From Chloroflexota bacterium (GTDB taxonomy: Bacteria > Chloroflexota > Anaerolineae > Anaerolineales > Villigracilaceae): 64,000 nucleotides of DNA. The notes beneath the pieces were generated by a model, which saw nothing but the letters and a program-made list of their open reading frames with translations, was not told the DNA's origin and searched no databases. The translations under genes were made by a program, and so were the position numbers. The first letter of the stretch is position 1. Each line of letters starts with the position of its first letter. The stretch covers positions 1,560,902 through 1,624,901 of the forward strand of contig JABFGC010000002.1 in assembly GCA_013112685.1 (NCBI GenBank). Direction: 5' to 3'. Below, one piece after another: positions 16,975 to 26,705 of the stretch.

Positions 16975-16993
16975 AGAAATTTCCGCTAATCAA

Positions 16994-17543
16994 TTACTTT
17001 TTTACGATCACCCACGCCGTCCCGTCGGCGGATTTGAGGTTCTTCTCCCCTTCAGGGAACAACTGCAAAATCGCATCCGGCGCGAGGAAATGGCTGCGCA
17101 TCAGCAGGAGTTTCTCGGCAAGTGCGATCAACTTCACGCCAAAGGTGCGGATATCCGGCTCTTCGATGACCAGCACGCCGCCAGGCTTGAGCACGCGCAT
17201 CATCTCACCCGACGAAAGCGCATGGTCGAGCACGTGATGCAGGGCATCCACCATGATGACACGCTCGAACGAACCGTCGGCGAAGGGCAGACTCTCCGAA
17301 GCGCCGCACACAGCCCGAACGTCGGAACGAGGCGCGTGGGATAACATCCCGAAGGACGCATCTGCGATCACAACTTCATCCACCAAATCGCGGATCGCAG
17401 AAGCCACCCGTCCTGTGCCGCCGCCGACGTCGAGCAGGCGACCGCTCACAGGCAGGGGAGGCGGCTTCGCGCATCGCGTCCGTTTTCGAGTAGGCGACGC
17501 GCGCATAAAGCGGGGCGATGAACGAAAAATGGTCGAAGCCCAT
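16994..17543 (-). CDS. SAM-dependent methyltransferase (one apparent frameshift)
   Basis: Class I motif I is LLDVGGGTGRV; VIMVDALHHV and LKPGGVLVIEEPD follow. A family-like N-terminus (FDHFSFIAPLYARVAY) is in another frame starting at ATG 17543 and joins near 17455-17470, where a short C-run occurs. The corrected protein is about 182 residues. It overlaps the stop of the ComEA-like gene and is the last gene of a six-gene - strand operon. Substrate unknown (UbiE/MenG-like and other small-molecule methyltransferases share these motifs). Confidence 0.75.
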
Positions 17544-18121
17544 CAGACGGTGATCAAATCCTTTATTTGGTCGAAGGTGGATGGCCCGATGCCCGAAACG
17601 TCCATGATGTCTTCGATGGTTTCAAAGGGACCGTTCTCGGTGCGATAATCAATGATGCGCTGGGCAATGGTGGGACCGATTCCCGGCAGGCTGTCCAATT
17701 CCTCCGCGGTCGCCGTGTTAATGTTGATCAGGTCCTGGTCTTCGGGCGCTTCGGTGGCGGGCGGACCCGGTAATTCAAGAGGAACCGCCGTTTCCTCCGC
17801 AGGCTCCTGACCGGCTTTGTACGGGATGGTCAATTGTTGACCGTCCTCCAACAGCGCCGCCAGGTTGATCGACTCCACGTCCGCGCTGGAAAGCAGTCCG
17901 CCCGCCGCGTCAATCGCATCTTGCACGCGCGCGCCTTCTGCAAACTCATACAACCCCGGGCGCGGCACAGCCCCAATGACATGCACCGCAATCGGCGCCT
18001 TGGTGGGCGCAGGCTGCAAAACAATCGGATCACCGGCGGGCGCGCGCGAAATGAACAACAACAAGCCAGCCAGCGCAAACCCCGCCATCACGCCGATCAA
18101 CACATACAGGACATTTTTCAT
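17543..18121 (-). CDS. comEA: ComEA-like helix-hairpin-helix DNA-binding protein
   Basis: An N-terminal membrane anchor (residues ~4-24) is followed by an SLBB-like domain (VHVIGAVPRPGLYEF) and a C-terminal double helix-hairpin-helix (ININTATAEELDSLPGIGPTIAQRIIDYR). This is the layout of the DNA receptor of natural transformation. Start ATG 18121. Other competence genes (comEC, comFC) are not in the window, and similar HhH proteins exist with other roles. Confidence 0.85.
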   Translation of the reverse strand: MKNVLYVLIGVMAGFALAGLLLFISRAPAGDPIVLQPAPTKAPIAVHVIGAVPRPGLYEFAEGARVQDAIDAAGGLLSSADVESINLAALLEDGQQLTIPYKAGQEPAEETAVPLELPGPPATEAPEDQDLININTATAEELDSLPGIGPTIAQRIIDYRTENGPFETIEDIMDVSGIGPSTFDQIKDLITV

Positions 18122-18131
18122 AAGCCGGATT

Positions 18132-18576
18132 CTACTCCAACTTCATCACCCATAAGTCTTCGTCCATGCGGCGCACCGCTTTCGCCACCGTAAAAAGTTT
18201 CTCGATGCGCTGGAAATACCGAGGCATCTCTTCCACGCCCAGCGCCCTGAACCCGAACTTTTCGTACATCGGTCCGTTGTGTTCGAGGCACATGAGATAC
18301 AACGGTCGCGGCGACTCGCGCAAGCAGGCGTGCGATGATTTCGCGCGCAATGCCGCGTCCACGATGGTCTGGATGCACCGCTATCGAAGCCAGTTCGAGG
18401 ATGTCTGCCCCGTGAGGTTTGACCTGCCCGCAGGCGATGACTTCCCCCAAAGGCTTGACCGCCACGAGAAAACGCCTCCAACCCAGACCGGTGGGATTGA
18501 TGCCCACCAGGTTGATCAAATCCCGAATTTGAGCGGAATCCGATTTAACCGCAGGGCGCACTTCATAGTCGGTCAC
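18132..18576 (-). CDS. GNAT-family acetyltransferase (one apparent frameshift)
   Basis: The N-terminal half reads YEVRPAVKSDSAQIRDLI with LELASIAVHPDHRGRGIAREI, the acetyl-CoA binding loop. Near 18315-18320 the frame changes and the second half (YLMCLEHNGPMYEKFGFR) completes the domain to a stop at 18132. GTG 18576 is the likely start, placed directly after the stop of the previous gene. Substrate unknown. Confidence 0.75.
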
Positions 18577-18577
18577 G

Positions 18578-19192
18578 TCACACCGCTCCCGCCGCAACGA
18601 GGATGATCAACGTTCCGATGAACCAGTGGATAAGGAAGGGATACAGAAAGGATTTCGTCCGCCACGCCACCCAACCGAAGGCAAACCCGCCGAAGATGGT
18701 GGAAAGGGTTTCGATCTCCGGCTTGCTAATGTGCGCCACCGCAAACGGGACGGCTTGCAGCCAAAGCGCGTCGTGCCCGAATTTGCGGGCGTAGGCGAAC
18801 AGAATCCAACCGCGAAAGATGAACTCCCAGCCGATCAAATCCAGGAAGGTCGTCCATGGCAGACCCGGCAGAAAACGCTCGTAATACTTTTGCATGGAGG
18901 GGTCTCCCCTGCCGAGAAAGTAAATCACCGGAGCCATGAGCAGGATTCCCAGAAGGGTGTAGACCAAGCCGAGTTTCCAATCGCCAAAGGAGAAACCGTA
19001 TTCCTTCGGGTTCTCGCGGAAGAAGATCAGCGTAATCAGGAGGGGGATGACGAGGTAAAGCAGGACGCGGTCCCAGTATTTGTGAGCGGTCAGTTTGTGG
19101 TAGTGGTCCACCATCAACAGCAGGGTGCTGACGATCGTCACCGTAACGATGCGCCAATCGAAATTCAGTTTTTCGCCAAGCAAATATTTCAT
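18578..19192 (-). CDS. CPBP-family (CAAX/Abi-type) membrane protease
   Basis: Five or six membrane segments. The family motif 1 appears as WEFIFRGWIL and the metal-binding histidines as AHISKP and a late HW. Motif 1 usually starts with two glutamates; here one is visible. Family knowledge: intramembrane glutamate proteases of the Rce1 type. It overlaps or abuts neighbours on both sides in the operon. Confidence 0.75.
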   Translation of the reverse strand: MKYLLGEKLNFDWRIVTVTIVSTLLLMVDHYHKLTAHKYWDRVLLYLVIPLLITLIFFRENPKEYGFSFGDWKLGLVYTLLGILLMAPVIYFLGRGDPSMQKYYERFLPGLPWTTFLDLIGWEFIFRGWILFAYARKFGHDALWLQAVPFAVAHISKPEIETLSTIFGGFAFGWVAWRTKSFLYPFLIHWFIGTLIILVAAGAV

Positions 19193-19200
19193 GGGCAGTC

Positions 19201-20655
19201 TCAGTATGGGAAGTGGGATGTATTGCCGTCCGGTCCAAGCAGGGTGGAAATTTTATCCGCATCCCGGTAAAGTTCCAAACCCCAGTTGAACAGGAGCAGG
19301 AAGACCAGCACTGCGGCAAACGCCAACCGTCTGCGTCCGATGCCTGCCAATCCCTTTTCCCGGATCGTCACGATGGAATACGCGGCAAGGATTGCAAACC
19401 AGGGGATCAACGCCAGGTGAAAGCGGTCTTCGGCAAGGATGAGAACGTGCGGAAGGATGTAAGCGAAGAACAGCATCCAGAGCAGGGTCGTCTGCGGGCT
19501 TCTCTTGAGCAGAGAGAGACCCAGCGCGGCAAACAGGCTGAGAAAAACGAACGGCAGCAACAGGACGGCGGCAATGGAAAGCAAAAGCGGCGCGGGGATG
19601 TAACCGAGCAGGTTGTTGGAGTAGAAATACATCAGCACCCGCTTCTCCAAGCCGAAGAAAAAGCCGAGACGGTTCAGCGCCAGCGGGATGAAGCGCCCGG
19701 GCGATTCACGGATGAACTCCAGCGCCTTCTGCGTGCCGGTTTCGTCGCGTTCGGCGTCGTCCATGATGGTGAGCAGGTCGAGGGAAGGTCCAAAGACGAA
19801 TGAGCCGTTCCCGTCGGGGTGATAACCGAGATACAGGTTGTAGCCCATCGAAGTCTCGATGCCGGTCAGTTTATTGTGCAGCAACGAGTTTCGAACGATC
19901 CAGGGCGAGACCGTGAGGGCGAACGATAAAACAACCAGCGCGGCTCTTCTGCCGTGCAAAAACAGCAGATACAGGATTGCCAGCCCCGCAAACGGAAGGA
20001 TGACCGAGCGTGTAAGGGCGGTCAGCGCGAGGAACAAGCCGGAAAGCAGAAAGGAAAAAACGGTTGGTTTCTGAAGCGATTTAAGAAGAAAGAGGAAAGA
20101 AACAAGAAGCAGGACGAAAAAGAGATTTTCGGTCCCAAGCCCAAGAGGATAGACAAGCAGGATGGGATAACAGGCGACCACCCAGGCGGAGAGGCGCGCT
20201 GTCCGCTCGATGTTTTTTTCCTCATTCGTTTCGCCGGGAGAGAGAAAAGAGGAAAGATGTTTCGCAACCCAATAGGTCAACGGCGCAAGCGGCGCGCCGA
20301 GGAGAATCGCCTGTGCCAACCGCGCGGCAAAGAATCGTGAAAACTCCAATCCGCTGACGGAATACACCAGCGCAAGAAAAACCGGGTAGAGGGGAGCGCG
20401 GAATGAGGTGTACACGCCATATTGCGGATCGTAGCCCGACGCTGTGGAGAGGTCGAAATCCACGTACGGTTCGAGCAGTTTCAAGTCCTCCTGCGCGTAC
20501 CAGCGATAGCCATTCCCGGATGCGAGACTGCGCGCCAGCATGTCGTATTGGAACATGTCGTCGAGACCGATGCCCAGTCCGCGGGCGGCGAGGACGGGAA
20601 TCAGCCGCAGAAGCAGGGCAAGGATGTAGATGCGGACGGGAAAAGAGAGTTTCAT
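19201..20655 (-). CDS. GT39-like integral membrane glycosyltransferase
   Basis: About 484 residues with ten or more hydrophobic segments. The first luminal loop has GLDDMFQYDMLARSLASGNGY, the acidic region expected in PMT/ArnT-like (GT39/GT83) transferases that use polyprenyl-phosphate sugars. Start ATG 20655 overlaps the stop of the SET gene (ATGA). Likely role in envelope glycosylation; donor and acceptor unknown. Confidence 0.78.
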   Translation of the reverse strand: MKLSFPVRIYILALLLRLIPVLAARGLGIGLDDMFQYDMLARSLASGNGYRWYAQEDLKLLEPYVDFDLSTASGYDPQYGVYTSFRAPLYPVFLALVYSVSGLEFSRFFAARLAQAILLGAPLAPLTYWVAKHLSSFLSPGETNEEKNIERTARLSAWVVACYPILLVYPLGLGTENLFFVLLLVSFLFLLKSLQKPTVFSFLLSGLFLALTALTRSVILPFAGLAILYLLFLHGRRAALVVLSFALTVSPWIVRNSLLHNKLTGIETSMGYNLYLGYHPDGNGSFVFGPSLDLLTIMDDAERDETGTQKALEFIRESPGRFIPLALNRLGFFFGLEKRVLMYFYSNNLLGYIPAPLLLSIAAVLLLPFVFLSLFAALGLSLLKRSPQTTLLWMLFFAYILPHVLILAEDRFHLALIPWFAILAAYSIVTIREKGLAGIGRRRLAFAAVLVFLLLFNWGLELYRDADKISTLLGPDGNTSHFPY

Positions 20656-21158
20656 TGCCTCAGTTTTTCGATGCGGCGCGCCAGGTAGGACGAGAAGTAG
20701 CCGGCGTATTTCTGCCACAATTCGGGGAGTTTCCAATCGTTCCCCGTCACTTTGCGGCGGCAGTTGACCGAGCCGCAATGGCAGTCGAATTCATCATACG
20801 GTTCACCATCGGACATGGCGTAATCGAAGGTCAACTCTTCGCCCGCTTCGATGCCGCGCATGGCGACCAGCCCTATCTGACCGGTGAAACCGAGGTTGGG
20901 CTCGCAGGAGTGATTGAAACAATCGTTCGGCTCCTTTTCTTCGGCGGTCAGCAGGTAGAGTTCCTCGTCCACTTGCAGGACGCGCTGGGTAAAACGCGGC
21001 ATGGACGGGTCGAGCTCTTCCCTGCGGATGATTTTTCCACCCCAAAGGGAGACCAGTTCCCCTTTGGCAATGCGCTTGCACGCGAAGACGCCGCAGCCTC
21101 CATTTGTTGGATGCTCACGGACTTCGCATTTCGGGTTGAGATAGGATGACGATGTCAT
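20652..21158 (-). CDS. SET-domain protein-lysine methyltransferase
   Basis: The 168-residue chain carries the SET signature: NHSCEPN near residue 82, GEELTFDY near residue 108, and a post-SET cysteine cluster (CHCGSVNCR). These form the SAM site and the pseudoknot. Family knowledge: SET enzymes methylate lysines on proteins; bacterial targets are mostly unknown. It is the first gene of the six-gene - strand operon, downstream of the pot genes. Confidence 0.88.
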   Translation of the reverse strand: MTSSSYLNPKCEVREHPTNGGCGVFACKRIAKGELVSLWGGKIIRREELDPSMPRFTQRVLQVDEELYLLTAEEKEPNDCFNHSCEPNLGFTGQIGLVAMRGIEAGEELTFDYAMSDGEPYDEFDCHCGSVNCRRKVTGNDWKLPELWQKYAGYFSSYLARRIEKLRQ

Positions 21159-21189
21159 GTTGTCTTGAAAAACCTCAAAGGGAGAATCC

Positions 21190-21207
21190 GGCTCGTTTTG
21201 CCGAGCC
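21190..21207 (-). terminator. Hairpin downstream of pot operon
   Basis: GGCTCG / CGAGCC stem around TTTTGC. On the - strand it lies between potC and the SET gene, together with the longer palindrome at 21238. Confidence 0.4.
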
Positions 21208-21237
21208 AGGTTTCGGGTCCGGCTGGAGGCGAAAAGA

Positions 21238-21265
21238 AGTGACAGTCACCGGTGTGACTGTCACT
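21238..21265. repeat. AGTGACAGTCAC palindrome
   Basis: Twelve-base perfect arms (AGTGACAGTCAC / GTGACTGTCACT) with a CGGT loop, 18 bases after the potC stop on the - strand, followed there by TTCTTTT. It can act as the pot operon terminator and also looks like a dispersed palindrome. Confidence 0.7.
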
Positions 21266-21282
21266 GTTCGTTTCCTCCAATT

Positions 21283-22104
21283 TTACTTCGATTCGCCTTC
21301 GGTGTCGGACGAGGATGCCGAGAGCCGCTGGGCGAAAAAGATCGGCAGGAAGGTAATCAAGACCACGATGGTGGCGACGACGTTGGTGACGGGACGGTCG
21401 CGCGGGCGGGTCAACTGACTGAAGATCCAGATGGGAAGGGTGGTTTGCTGACCGGCGGTGAAGGTCGTGACGATGACTTCGTCGAACGAGAGGGCAAAGG
21501 CGAGCATGCCGCCCGCCAGCAGGGCGGTTGCGATGTTCGGGAAGATGACGTAGCGGAAGGTCTGGAAGGAGTTTGCGCCCAGGTCCATGGAGGCTTCGAC
21601 CAGCGATCCCTGCATACGGCGGAAGCGCGCCAGCACGTTGTTGTACACCACCACCACGCAGAACGTGGCGTGACCAATGACAATCGTCCAGAAGGAAAAC
21701 GGGATGTCGAGCGTGCCAAGGGCGGAACGCAGGGCAATACCGGTGACGATGCCCGGCAAAGCGATGGGCAGGACGAGCAGGAATGAGATCGCCTCCCTGC
21801 CGAAGAAGTTGCTGCGGTAGACAGCCGCCGCGGCGAACGTGCCGAGGACGAGGGCGACCAGCGTGGCAATCGCCGCAATTTGAAGCGAAAGCGTGAGCGC
21901 GCGCCAGAGGTCGGCGCGCTGCAAGGCGACGCCAAACCATTGAAAGGTGATGCCCGGCAATGGAAAGGTGTAGGTGGTTTCGTCGGGCGTGAGCGTGTAG
22001 AGAAAGATGATCGCAATGGGCACGTGCAGGAACAGCAGCGCACCCAGCGCCGCCAGTTTCAATCCCCAGGATGCTTTTTGACCGGAATGGGAACTAGAGG
22101 GCAT
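21283..22104 (-). CDS. potC: Polyamine-type ABC transporter permease (PotC-like)
   Basis: Six membrane segments and the binding-protein-dependent permease EAA loop ([29 protein letters not shown]). Order potD-potA-potB-potC in one direction supports assignment to the spermidine/putrescine family. Start ATG 22104 overlaps potB's end. The real substrate could also be another cationic compound. Confidence 0.85.
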   Translation of the reverse strand: MPSSSHSGQKASWGLKLAALGALLFLHVPIAIIFLYTLTPDETTYTFPLPGITFQWFGVALQRADLWRALTLSLQIAAIATLVALVLGTFAAAAVYRSNFFGREAISFLLVLPIALPGIVTGIALRSALGTLDIPFSFWTIVIGHATFCVVVVYNNVLARFRRMQGSLVEASMDLGANSFQTFRYVIFPNIATALLAGGMLAFALSFDEVIVTTFTAGQQTTLPIWIFSQLTRPRDRPVTNVVATIVVLITFLPIFFAQRLSASSSDTEGESK

Positions 22105-22999
22105 CGAAGGCTCCAAGTTTGCGCGCAACCAAAAGATAGATAATCATAATGATGACGGGACCCATGGTCATTGCGGCGGCAAGCGGGATGTTCCCGGCGG
22201 TTCCCTGATAGGAATAGACCGCCTGCCCGATGAAGAATTTGGAGTTGCCGAGGCTGAGCGGCACGATGAAATCGCCGAGCGTCAACGAAAAGGTGAAGAT
22301 CGAACCCGCCACCACGCCGGGGAACGCCATCGGCAAAATGACGGTGCGGAACGTTTGCAGGGGTTTTGCCCCCAGGTCGCTGGAGGCTTCGAGCAGGGAA
22401 TTCGGCACGCGCTCCAATGCGGTTTGAATCGGGATGATCATGTAGGGCAGCCAGATGTAGGCGAAGACGATGAACATTCCAAGCGGCGATAACGCCAGCG
22501 ACGACCCTCCGATGCTTTCAAAACTCAACAGCCAGTTCAGCACGCCGTCCAGTTGCAGGAGGTTGATGAACCAGGAGAGAATGCCCTCCTTTGCGAGGAT
22601 CAACTTCCAGGCATAGACGCGCACCAGATAACTCGACCAGAGCGGGATGGTGACGGCGATGATGAGCCAGGTCTTCATGCGCGGCGAAGCGAATTTGGCG
22701 ATGTAATAGGCGAGCGGGAAGGCGATCAGCGCGTCCACGAGGGTAACGGCGGTCGCCATGATGGTGGTGCGCGCAAAAATTTCGCGGTTCGCCGGGTTGA
22801 AAACCTGCGCGTACGTTAGCAGCGTAAATTCCCGGACGATCAGTCCTGTAAATTCTTCAAGGTAATAAAAACTGTTGATCAAAAGGTTGAACAGCGAACC
22901 GAGATAAACCAGAAACATATACGCCAGCGGGGGCACGAGCATGAGCCACAGCACCAGCCGCGGACGCAGGTAAAGGTAGGTGGAGATGCGCTGGAGCAT
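22094..22999 (-). CDS. potB: Polyamine-type ABC transporter permease (PotB-like)
   Basis: Six membrane segments; the EAA motif is [22 protein letters not shown]. Start ATG 22999 lies next to the potA stop (23001). It pairs with potC as the heterodimeric channel. Confidence 0.87.
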   Translation of the reverse strand: MLQRISTYLYLRPRLVLWLMLVPPLAYMFLVYLGSLFNLLINSFYYLEEFTGLIVREFTLLTYAQVFNPANREIFARTTIMATAVTLVDALIAFPLAYYIAKFASPRMKTWLIIAVTIPLWSSYLVRVYAWKLILAKEGILSWFINLLQLDGVLNWLLSFESIGGSSLALSPLGMFIVFAYIWLPYMIIPIQTALERVPNSLLEASSDLGAKPLQTFRTVILPMAFPGVVAGSIFTFSLTLGDFIVPLSLGNSKFFIGQAVYSYQGTAGNIPLAAAMTMGPVIIMIIYLLVARKLGAFDAL

Positions 23000-23000
23000 G

Positions 23001-24039
23001 TCAGCCTCCGATCTCGCGGATGTGTTCCTTCTTCCAATACAAGCGGACGCGCTGTCCCTTGATCTTCAACACATCCATGGAGGTGGTCTTGAGGTTTTGC
23101 TCGACGACGACCAGGTCCCCCGCCTCCTTCCAACTCGACGAGGTAGCGGGTGTACAGACCGAGATAGACGACATCGCGGACGGTTCCGTCGGTCACGTAA
23201 CTATCCGGCGGCGCGGATTCGCTCACGTTCCCCAAATGAATCTTTTCAGGGCGGACGGAGAAAGTCACGTCCCGACCGAGGATTCGTTTTGAAACCTCGC
23301 CGCGGACAAGGTTGGAAGTCCCGACAAACCCGGCGACAAAGGCGCTGGCGGGATGTTCGTAGACCTCCGCCGGCGAGCCGATCTGCTCGATCCTGCCCTG
23401 GTTGAAGAGGGCGATGCGGTCGCTCATGGTCAGCGCTTCCTCCTGATCGTGCGTGACGAAAATAAAGGTGATGCCCACACGCTTTTGAATCGCCTTCAAC
23501 TCCACCTGCATCTGCTGGCGGAGTTTCAAGTCCAATGCGCCGAGCGGCTCGTCGAGCAGCAAAACTTTGGGGTGGTTGATCAAGGCGCGGGCGAGGGCGA
23601 CGCGCTGGCGCTGTCCGCCGGAGAGCTGGGAGGGTTTGCGTCCCTCGAAGCCGGAGAGTTGGACAAGTTCGAGCATTTCCGCCGCGCGCTTTATGCGCTC
23701 CGGTTTCGACACCCGTTTGACCATCAACCCGTAGGCGATGTTATCGGCGACGTTCATGTGCGGGAACAGGGCATAGTCTTGAAAGACCGTGTTCACATCG
23801 CGTTCGTAGGGAGGGAGGTCGGAAACGTCCTGCCCGTACAACAGGATTCGACCGGAGGTGGGGCGGTCGAACCCGGCAATCATGCGCAGGCAGGTGGTTT
23901 TCCCCGAGCCGGATGGACCCAGCATGGAAAAGAATTCGCCATCCTTGATCTCAAGGAAAGCCTCATCCACGGCTTTCACATCCCCAAAGTGGCGGCTTAC
24001 ATTTTCAAAGCGTATTGCGGGAGTGGTTTGGTTTGTCAT
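23001..24039 (-). CDS. potA: Polyamine-type ABC transporter ATPase (PotA-like, one apparent frameshift)
   Basis: Walker [11 protein letters not shown]-loop, signature [15 protein letters not shown], Walker [13 protein letters not shown] and H-loop VTHDQEEA are intact, followed by a TOBE-type C-terminal region. A G-run near 23118-23130 shifts the frame, and the true end (VVVEQNL to REIGG) runs to 23001. ATG 24039 is the chosen start; ATG 24054 and 24066 exist, but the latter lies inside a hairpin. It energises uptake by potBC. Confidence 0.87.
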
Positions 24040-24059
24040 GGGGTTGAGGGACATTATGA

Positions 24060-24093
24060 AAGACATCAGGCGAGAGCGCCCGCCTGATGTCTT
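24060..24093 (-). promoter_or_regulatory. Hairpin between potD and potA
   Basis: Thirteen-base perfect arms (AAGACATCAGGCG / CGCCTGATGTCTT) with an 8-base loop, followed on the - strand by TTTCAT. It lies right after the potD stop. A partial terminator or 3'-end stabiliser here would let the binding protein be made in excess over the membrane parts, as in many ABC operons. Confidence 0.65.
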
Positions 24094-24106
24094 GTTGGAA
24101 ATCGGA

Positions 24107-25318
24107 TTATCTGCCGCCGATCACAGCGACGTAGTTGGTCACCCATTCGTGATAGGGGACGCATTCCATGCGGCCGTCGCCGCAGTCGGTTGTGGGTGTG
24201 CGCCACCACCAGATCTTGTCGAAGTCGTTCAAGCCGTTGTTGACACAGCCGTCGGGACCGAGCAGTTCATTGCCTTCGCACGCATCCAGCCGGACCGGGA
24301 TGTTTTGGAACCAAGCCGCGAGGTCGCCCTGCACCTTCGGGTCGAGCGAGTGTTCCATCCACATGTAGGCGCAGTTCGGGTGTTCGGCGTCCACGTGGAG
24401 CATGGTGGTATCCGCCCAGCCGGTCGCGCCTTCCACAGGGACAACCTTGTCAATGGGTGCGCCGCCAAACTTCAGCAGGTTCGCCTGGAAGGGCCAGGAA
24501 CCCGAAGCGGCCACGCCTTCGTTGGTGAAGTCGTCCATCTGGATGAACGCGTCGTGCCAGTAGCGGTTGATCAGCGTGCGCTGCTGGCGCAGGAGTTCGA
24601 TTGCCGCATTGAACTGGTCGCGGTTCAACGAGTAGGGGTTTGTGATGCCGAGTTCGGGCTGGTGGTACATCAGGTAGAGGGCGGCGTCCGCAACGTAGAT
24701 GGGACCATCGTACGCCTGGATGCGTCCCTTGTTGGATTCGCCGTCTGGCAGGGTCATTTCCTCGAAGACCACATCCCAACTGGTGGGCGGCTGGTCGCCG
24801 AAGATCTCCGTGTTGTACATCAGGATGTTCTGACCGGAGGAATACGGCACGCCGTAATGTTCGGGGGTTCCGTCTCCGTCGGTGTCAACGGTGTGCCAGG
24901 GGGTGTTCTGAAGCCGTTCGTCAATTTTGCTGTAACTGGGGATCAGGTCAATGTTGACTTCCTGGACGCGCCCGCCGGAAATCAGGCGGTTCGAGGCGTC
25001 GCCGGAGGCGGTCACCAGGTCGAAGCCGCCCTCGTTCATCAAGGCAACCATTTCATCCGAGGTGGCGGCGGTCTTCACGCTGACCTTGCAGCCCGTTTCC
25101 GCTTCAAACGCAGTGACCCAGTCGTAGCTGGAATCCGTCTCGCCCCGCTCGATATACCCAGCCCACGCAACAATGGATAACGCCCCCTCCCCTTCGCCGA
25201 TGGACTGAAGGGGTCCGCCGCCTCCTGTGTCACCGTCCGCTCCTCCCGCGCCGCAGGCGGAAACCGCGAGGCTGGCAATAAGCAACAAAGAACCAAATAC
25301 GAACCACTTGGAATTCAT
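24107..25318 (-). CDS. potD: Polyamine-type ABC transporter binding lipoprotein (PotD-like)
   Basis: A lipoprotein signal ([12 protein letters not shown], lipid cysteine near residue 22) precedes a type-2 periplasmic binding fold ([29 protein letters not shown] region, [15 protein letters not shown]). Start ATG 25318 has AAAGGAGAG. A good promoter lies at 25444-25471. It captures the substrate outside the membrane for potABC. Confidence 0.87.
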   Translation of the reverse strand: MNSKWFVFGSLLLIASLAVSACGAGGADGDTGGGGPLQSIGEGEGALSIVAWAGYIERGETDSSYDWVTAFEAETGCKVSVKTAATSDEMVALMNEGGFDLVTASGDASNRLISGGRVQEVNIDLIPSYSKIDERLQNTPWHTVDTDGDGTPEHYGVPYSSGQNILMYNTEIFGDQPPTSWDVVFEEMTLPDGESNKGRIQAYDGPIYVADAALYLMYHQPELGITNPYSLNRDQFNAAIELLRQQRTLINRYWHDAFIQMDDFTNEGVAASGSWPFQANLLKFGGAPIDKVVPVEGATGWADTTMLHVDAEHPNCAYMWMEHSLDPKVQGDLAAWFQNIPVRLDACEGNELLGPDGCVNNGLNDFDKIWWWRTPTTDCGDGRMECVPYHEWVTNYVAVIGGR

Positions 25319-25443
25319 ATCTCTCTCCTTTTATTGAGTTGTAGCATGCAAGTACATTCGAACGGTAAATGGTCAGACGGTTATTTTCTTGGCGGCCTCC
25401 TTGATTATCTGGACAAATCCTGCGAGCGACGGCAACATACTCT

Positions 25444-25471
25444 ATTATATAAGAGCCAGATTAAGAGTCAA
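25444..25471 (-). promoter_or_regulatory. Promoter of the pot operon
   Basis: TTGACT (25471-25466) and TATAAT (25449-25444) on the - strand, with a 16-base spacer. The predicted leader to potD is about 120 bases. Confidence 0.75.
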
Positions 25472-25498
25472 TCGGCTATTTCCGAATAGTACAAAGGG

Positions 25499-25504
25499 TA
25501 TAAT
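25499..25504 (+). promoter_or_regulatory. -10 element for the acyl-CoA dehydrogenase gene
   Basis: TATAAT in GGGTATAATTT, 27 bases before ATG 25532. No clear -35 box. Divergent from the pot promoter. Confidence 0.5.
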
Positions 25505-25531
25505 TTGGGAAACATTCCTGGAGAGAATCCG

Positions 25532-26701
25532 ATGACCGACCTTCCCATCTACCCGCTCACCGACGAACATAAAATGCTGCGCGATGCCGCGCGCGACTTC
25601 GCCCAAAAAGAGATTGCCCCGATTGCCGCGGATTTCGATGAAAGCGGCGAGTTCCCCAACGCCACCGTAAAAAAGATGGGCGGACTCGGCTTCATGGGCA
25701 TCGAGGTCCCCGAGCAATACGGCGGCGCAGGCATGGACGCGCTGGCGTACGTGCTTGCGCTGGAGGAAATCTGCAAAGTGGACGCCGCGCACGGCGTCAT
25801 CATGTCGGTCAACAATTCGTTGTACTGCCACGGCATCCTGAAGTTCGGCGCGGAGGAACAGAAACTGAAATTCATCACGCCTGTCGCTTCGGGCGGGTCC
25901 ATCGGCGCGTACTCGCTGACAGAACCCCAAAGCGGCTCGGATGCCGGGACGATGCGCGACCGCGCCGTGCGCGACGGCGACTCCTACGTGTTGAACGGGC
26001 GCAAATCTGGGTCACCAGCGGGACCGGTGGCGGATTACTTCGTCGTGTTCATGATGACCGACCCGGCGAAAAAACAAAAGGGCGTGACCGCCTTCCTGGT
26101 CGAGGGGAATACGCCCGGACTCGTTCGAGGCAAAAAGGAACCGAAGTTGGGCATCCGCGCTTCGGCGACCAGCGAAATCATCTTCGAAGACTGCCGCATC
26201 CCGGCGGAGAACCGTCTCGGCGAGGAAGGCGAAGGCTTCAAGATCGCCATGACCGTGCTGGACGCGGGACGCATCGGGATCGCCACCCAAGCGCTTGGGA
26301 TTGCCGAAGCGGCTTACGAAGCGGCGAGACAGTATGCGGGTCAGCGCGAGGCGTTTGGTCAACCCATTGGAACCTTCCAGGGAACGGGCTTCAAACTCGC
26401 GGATATGAAAACCCGCATCGAGGCGTCCCGCCTGTTGATCTACAACGCCGCGCTCGCCAAGGAAAAATCCAAAAAGACCGGCGGGCGGTATTCGCTGGAA
26501 GCCTCCATGGCAAAGTTGTTCGCCTCCGAGACCTCAATGTTCGTGACGCACCAGGCGGTGCAAATCCACGGCGGCATGGGCTACAGCAAGGAACTGCCGG
26601 TCGAACGCTACTTCCGCGACGCAAAGATCACCGAAATCTACGAAGGCACGAGCGAAATCCAGCGGCTGGTCATCTCAAGATCGGAATTGGGACTGCGGTA
26701 A
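25532..26701 (+). CDS. Acyl-CoA dehydrogenase (compensated frameshift)
   Basis: Full-length with VPEQYGGAGMD, LTEPQSGSDAGTM, YAGQREAFGQ, IHGGMGYSKELPVERYFRDAK and YEGTSEIQR (catalytic glutamate). Near 26005-26025 the expected NG-x-KxWxTSGP reads NGRKSGSPAGP: one A is missing from an AAAA run and one base is added in GGGACC, restoring the frame. Start ATG 25532 follows GGAGAG. Likely acts in short- or branched-chain acyl-CoA oxidation with an ETF acceptor. Confidence 0.9.
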   Translation: MTDLPIYPLTDEHKMLRDAARDFAQKEIAPIAADFDESGEFPNATVKKMGGLGFMGIEVPEQYGGAGMDALAYVLALEEICKVDAAHGVIMSVNNSLYCHGILKFGAEEQKLKFITPVASGGSIGAYSLTEPQSGSDAGTMRDRAVRDGDSYVLNGRKSGSPAGPVADYFVVFMMTDPAKKQKGVTAFLVEGNTPGLVRGKKEPKLGIRASATSEIIFEDCRIPAENRLGEEGEGFKIAMTVLDAGRIGIATQALGIAEAAYEAARQYAGQREAFGQPIGTFQGTGFKLADMKTRIEASRLLIYNAALAKEKSKKTGGRYSLEASMAKLFASETSMFVTHQAVQIHGGMGYSKELPVERYFRDAKITEIYEGTSEIQRLVISRSELGLR

Positions 26702-26705
26702 GTCA

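Noticed and set aside
23858..25180. 440-codon open frame on the + strand
   Set aside because: It lies antisense to potA and potD, whose motifs are unmistakable; composition bias explains the long frame.
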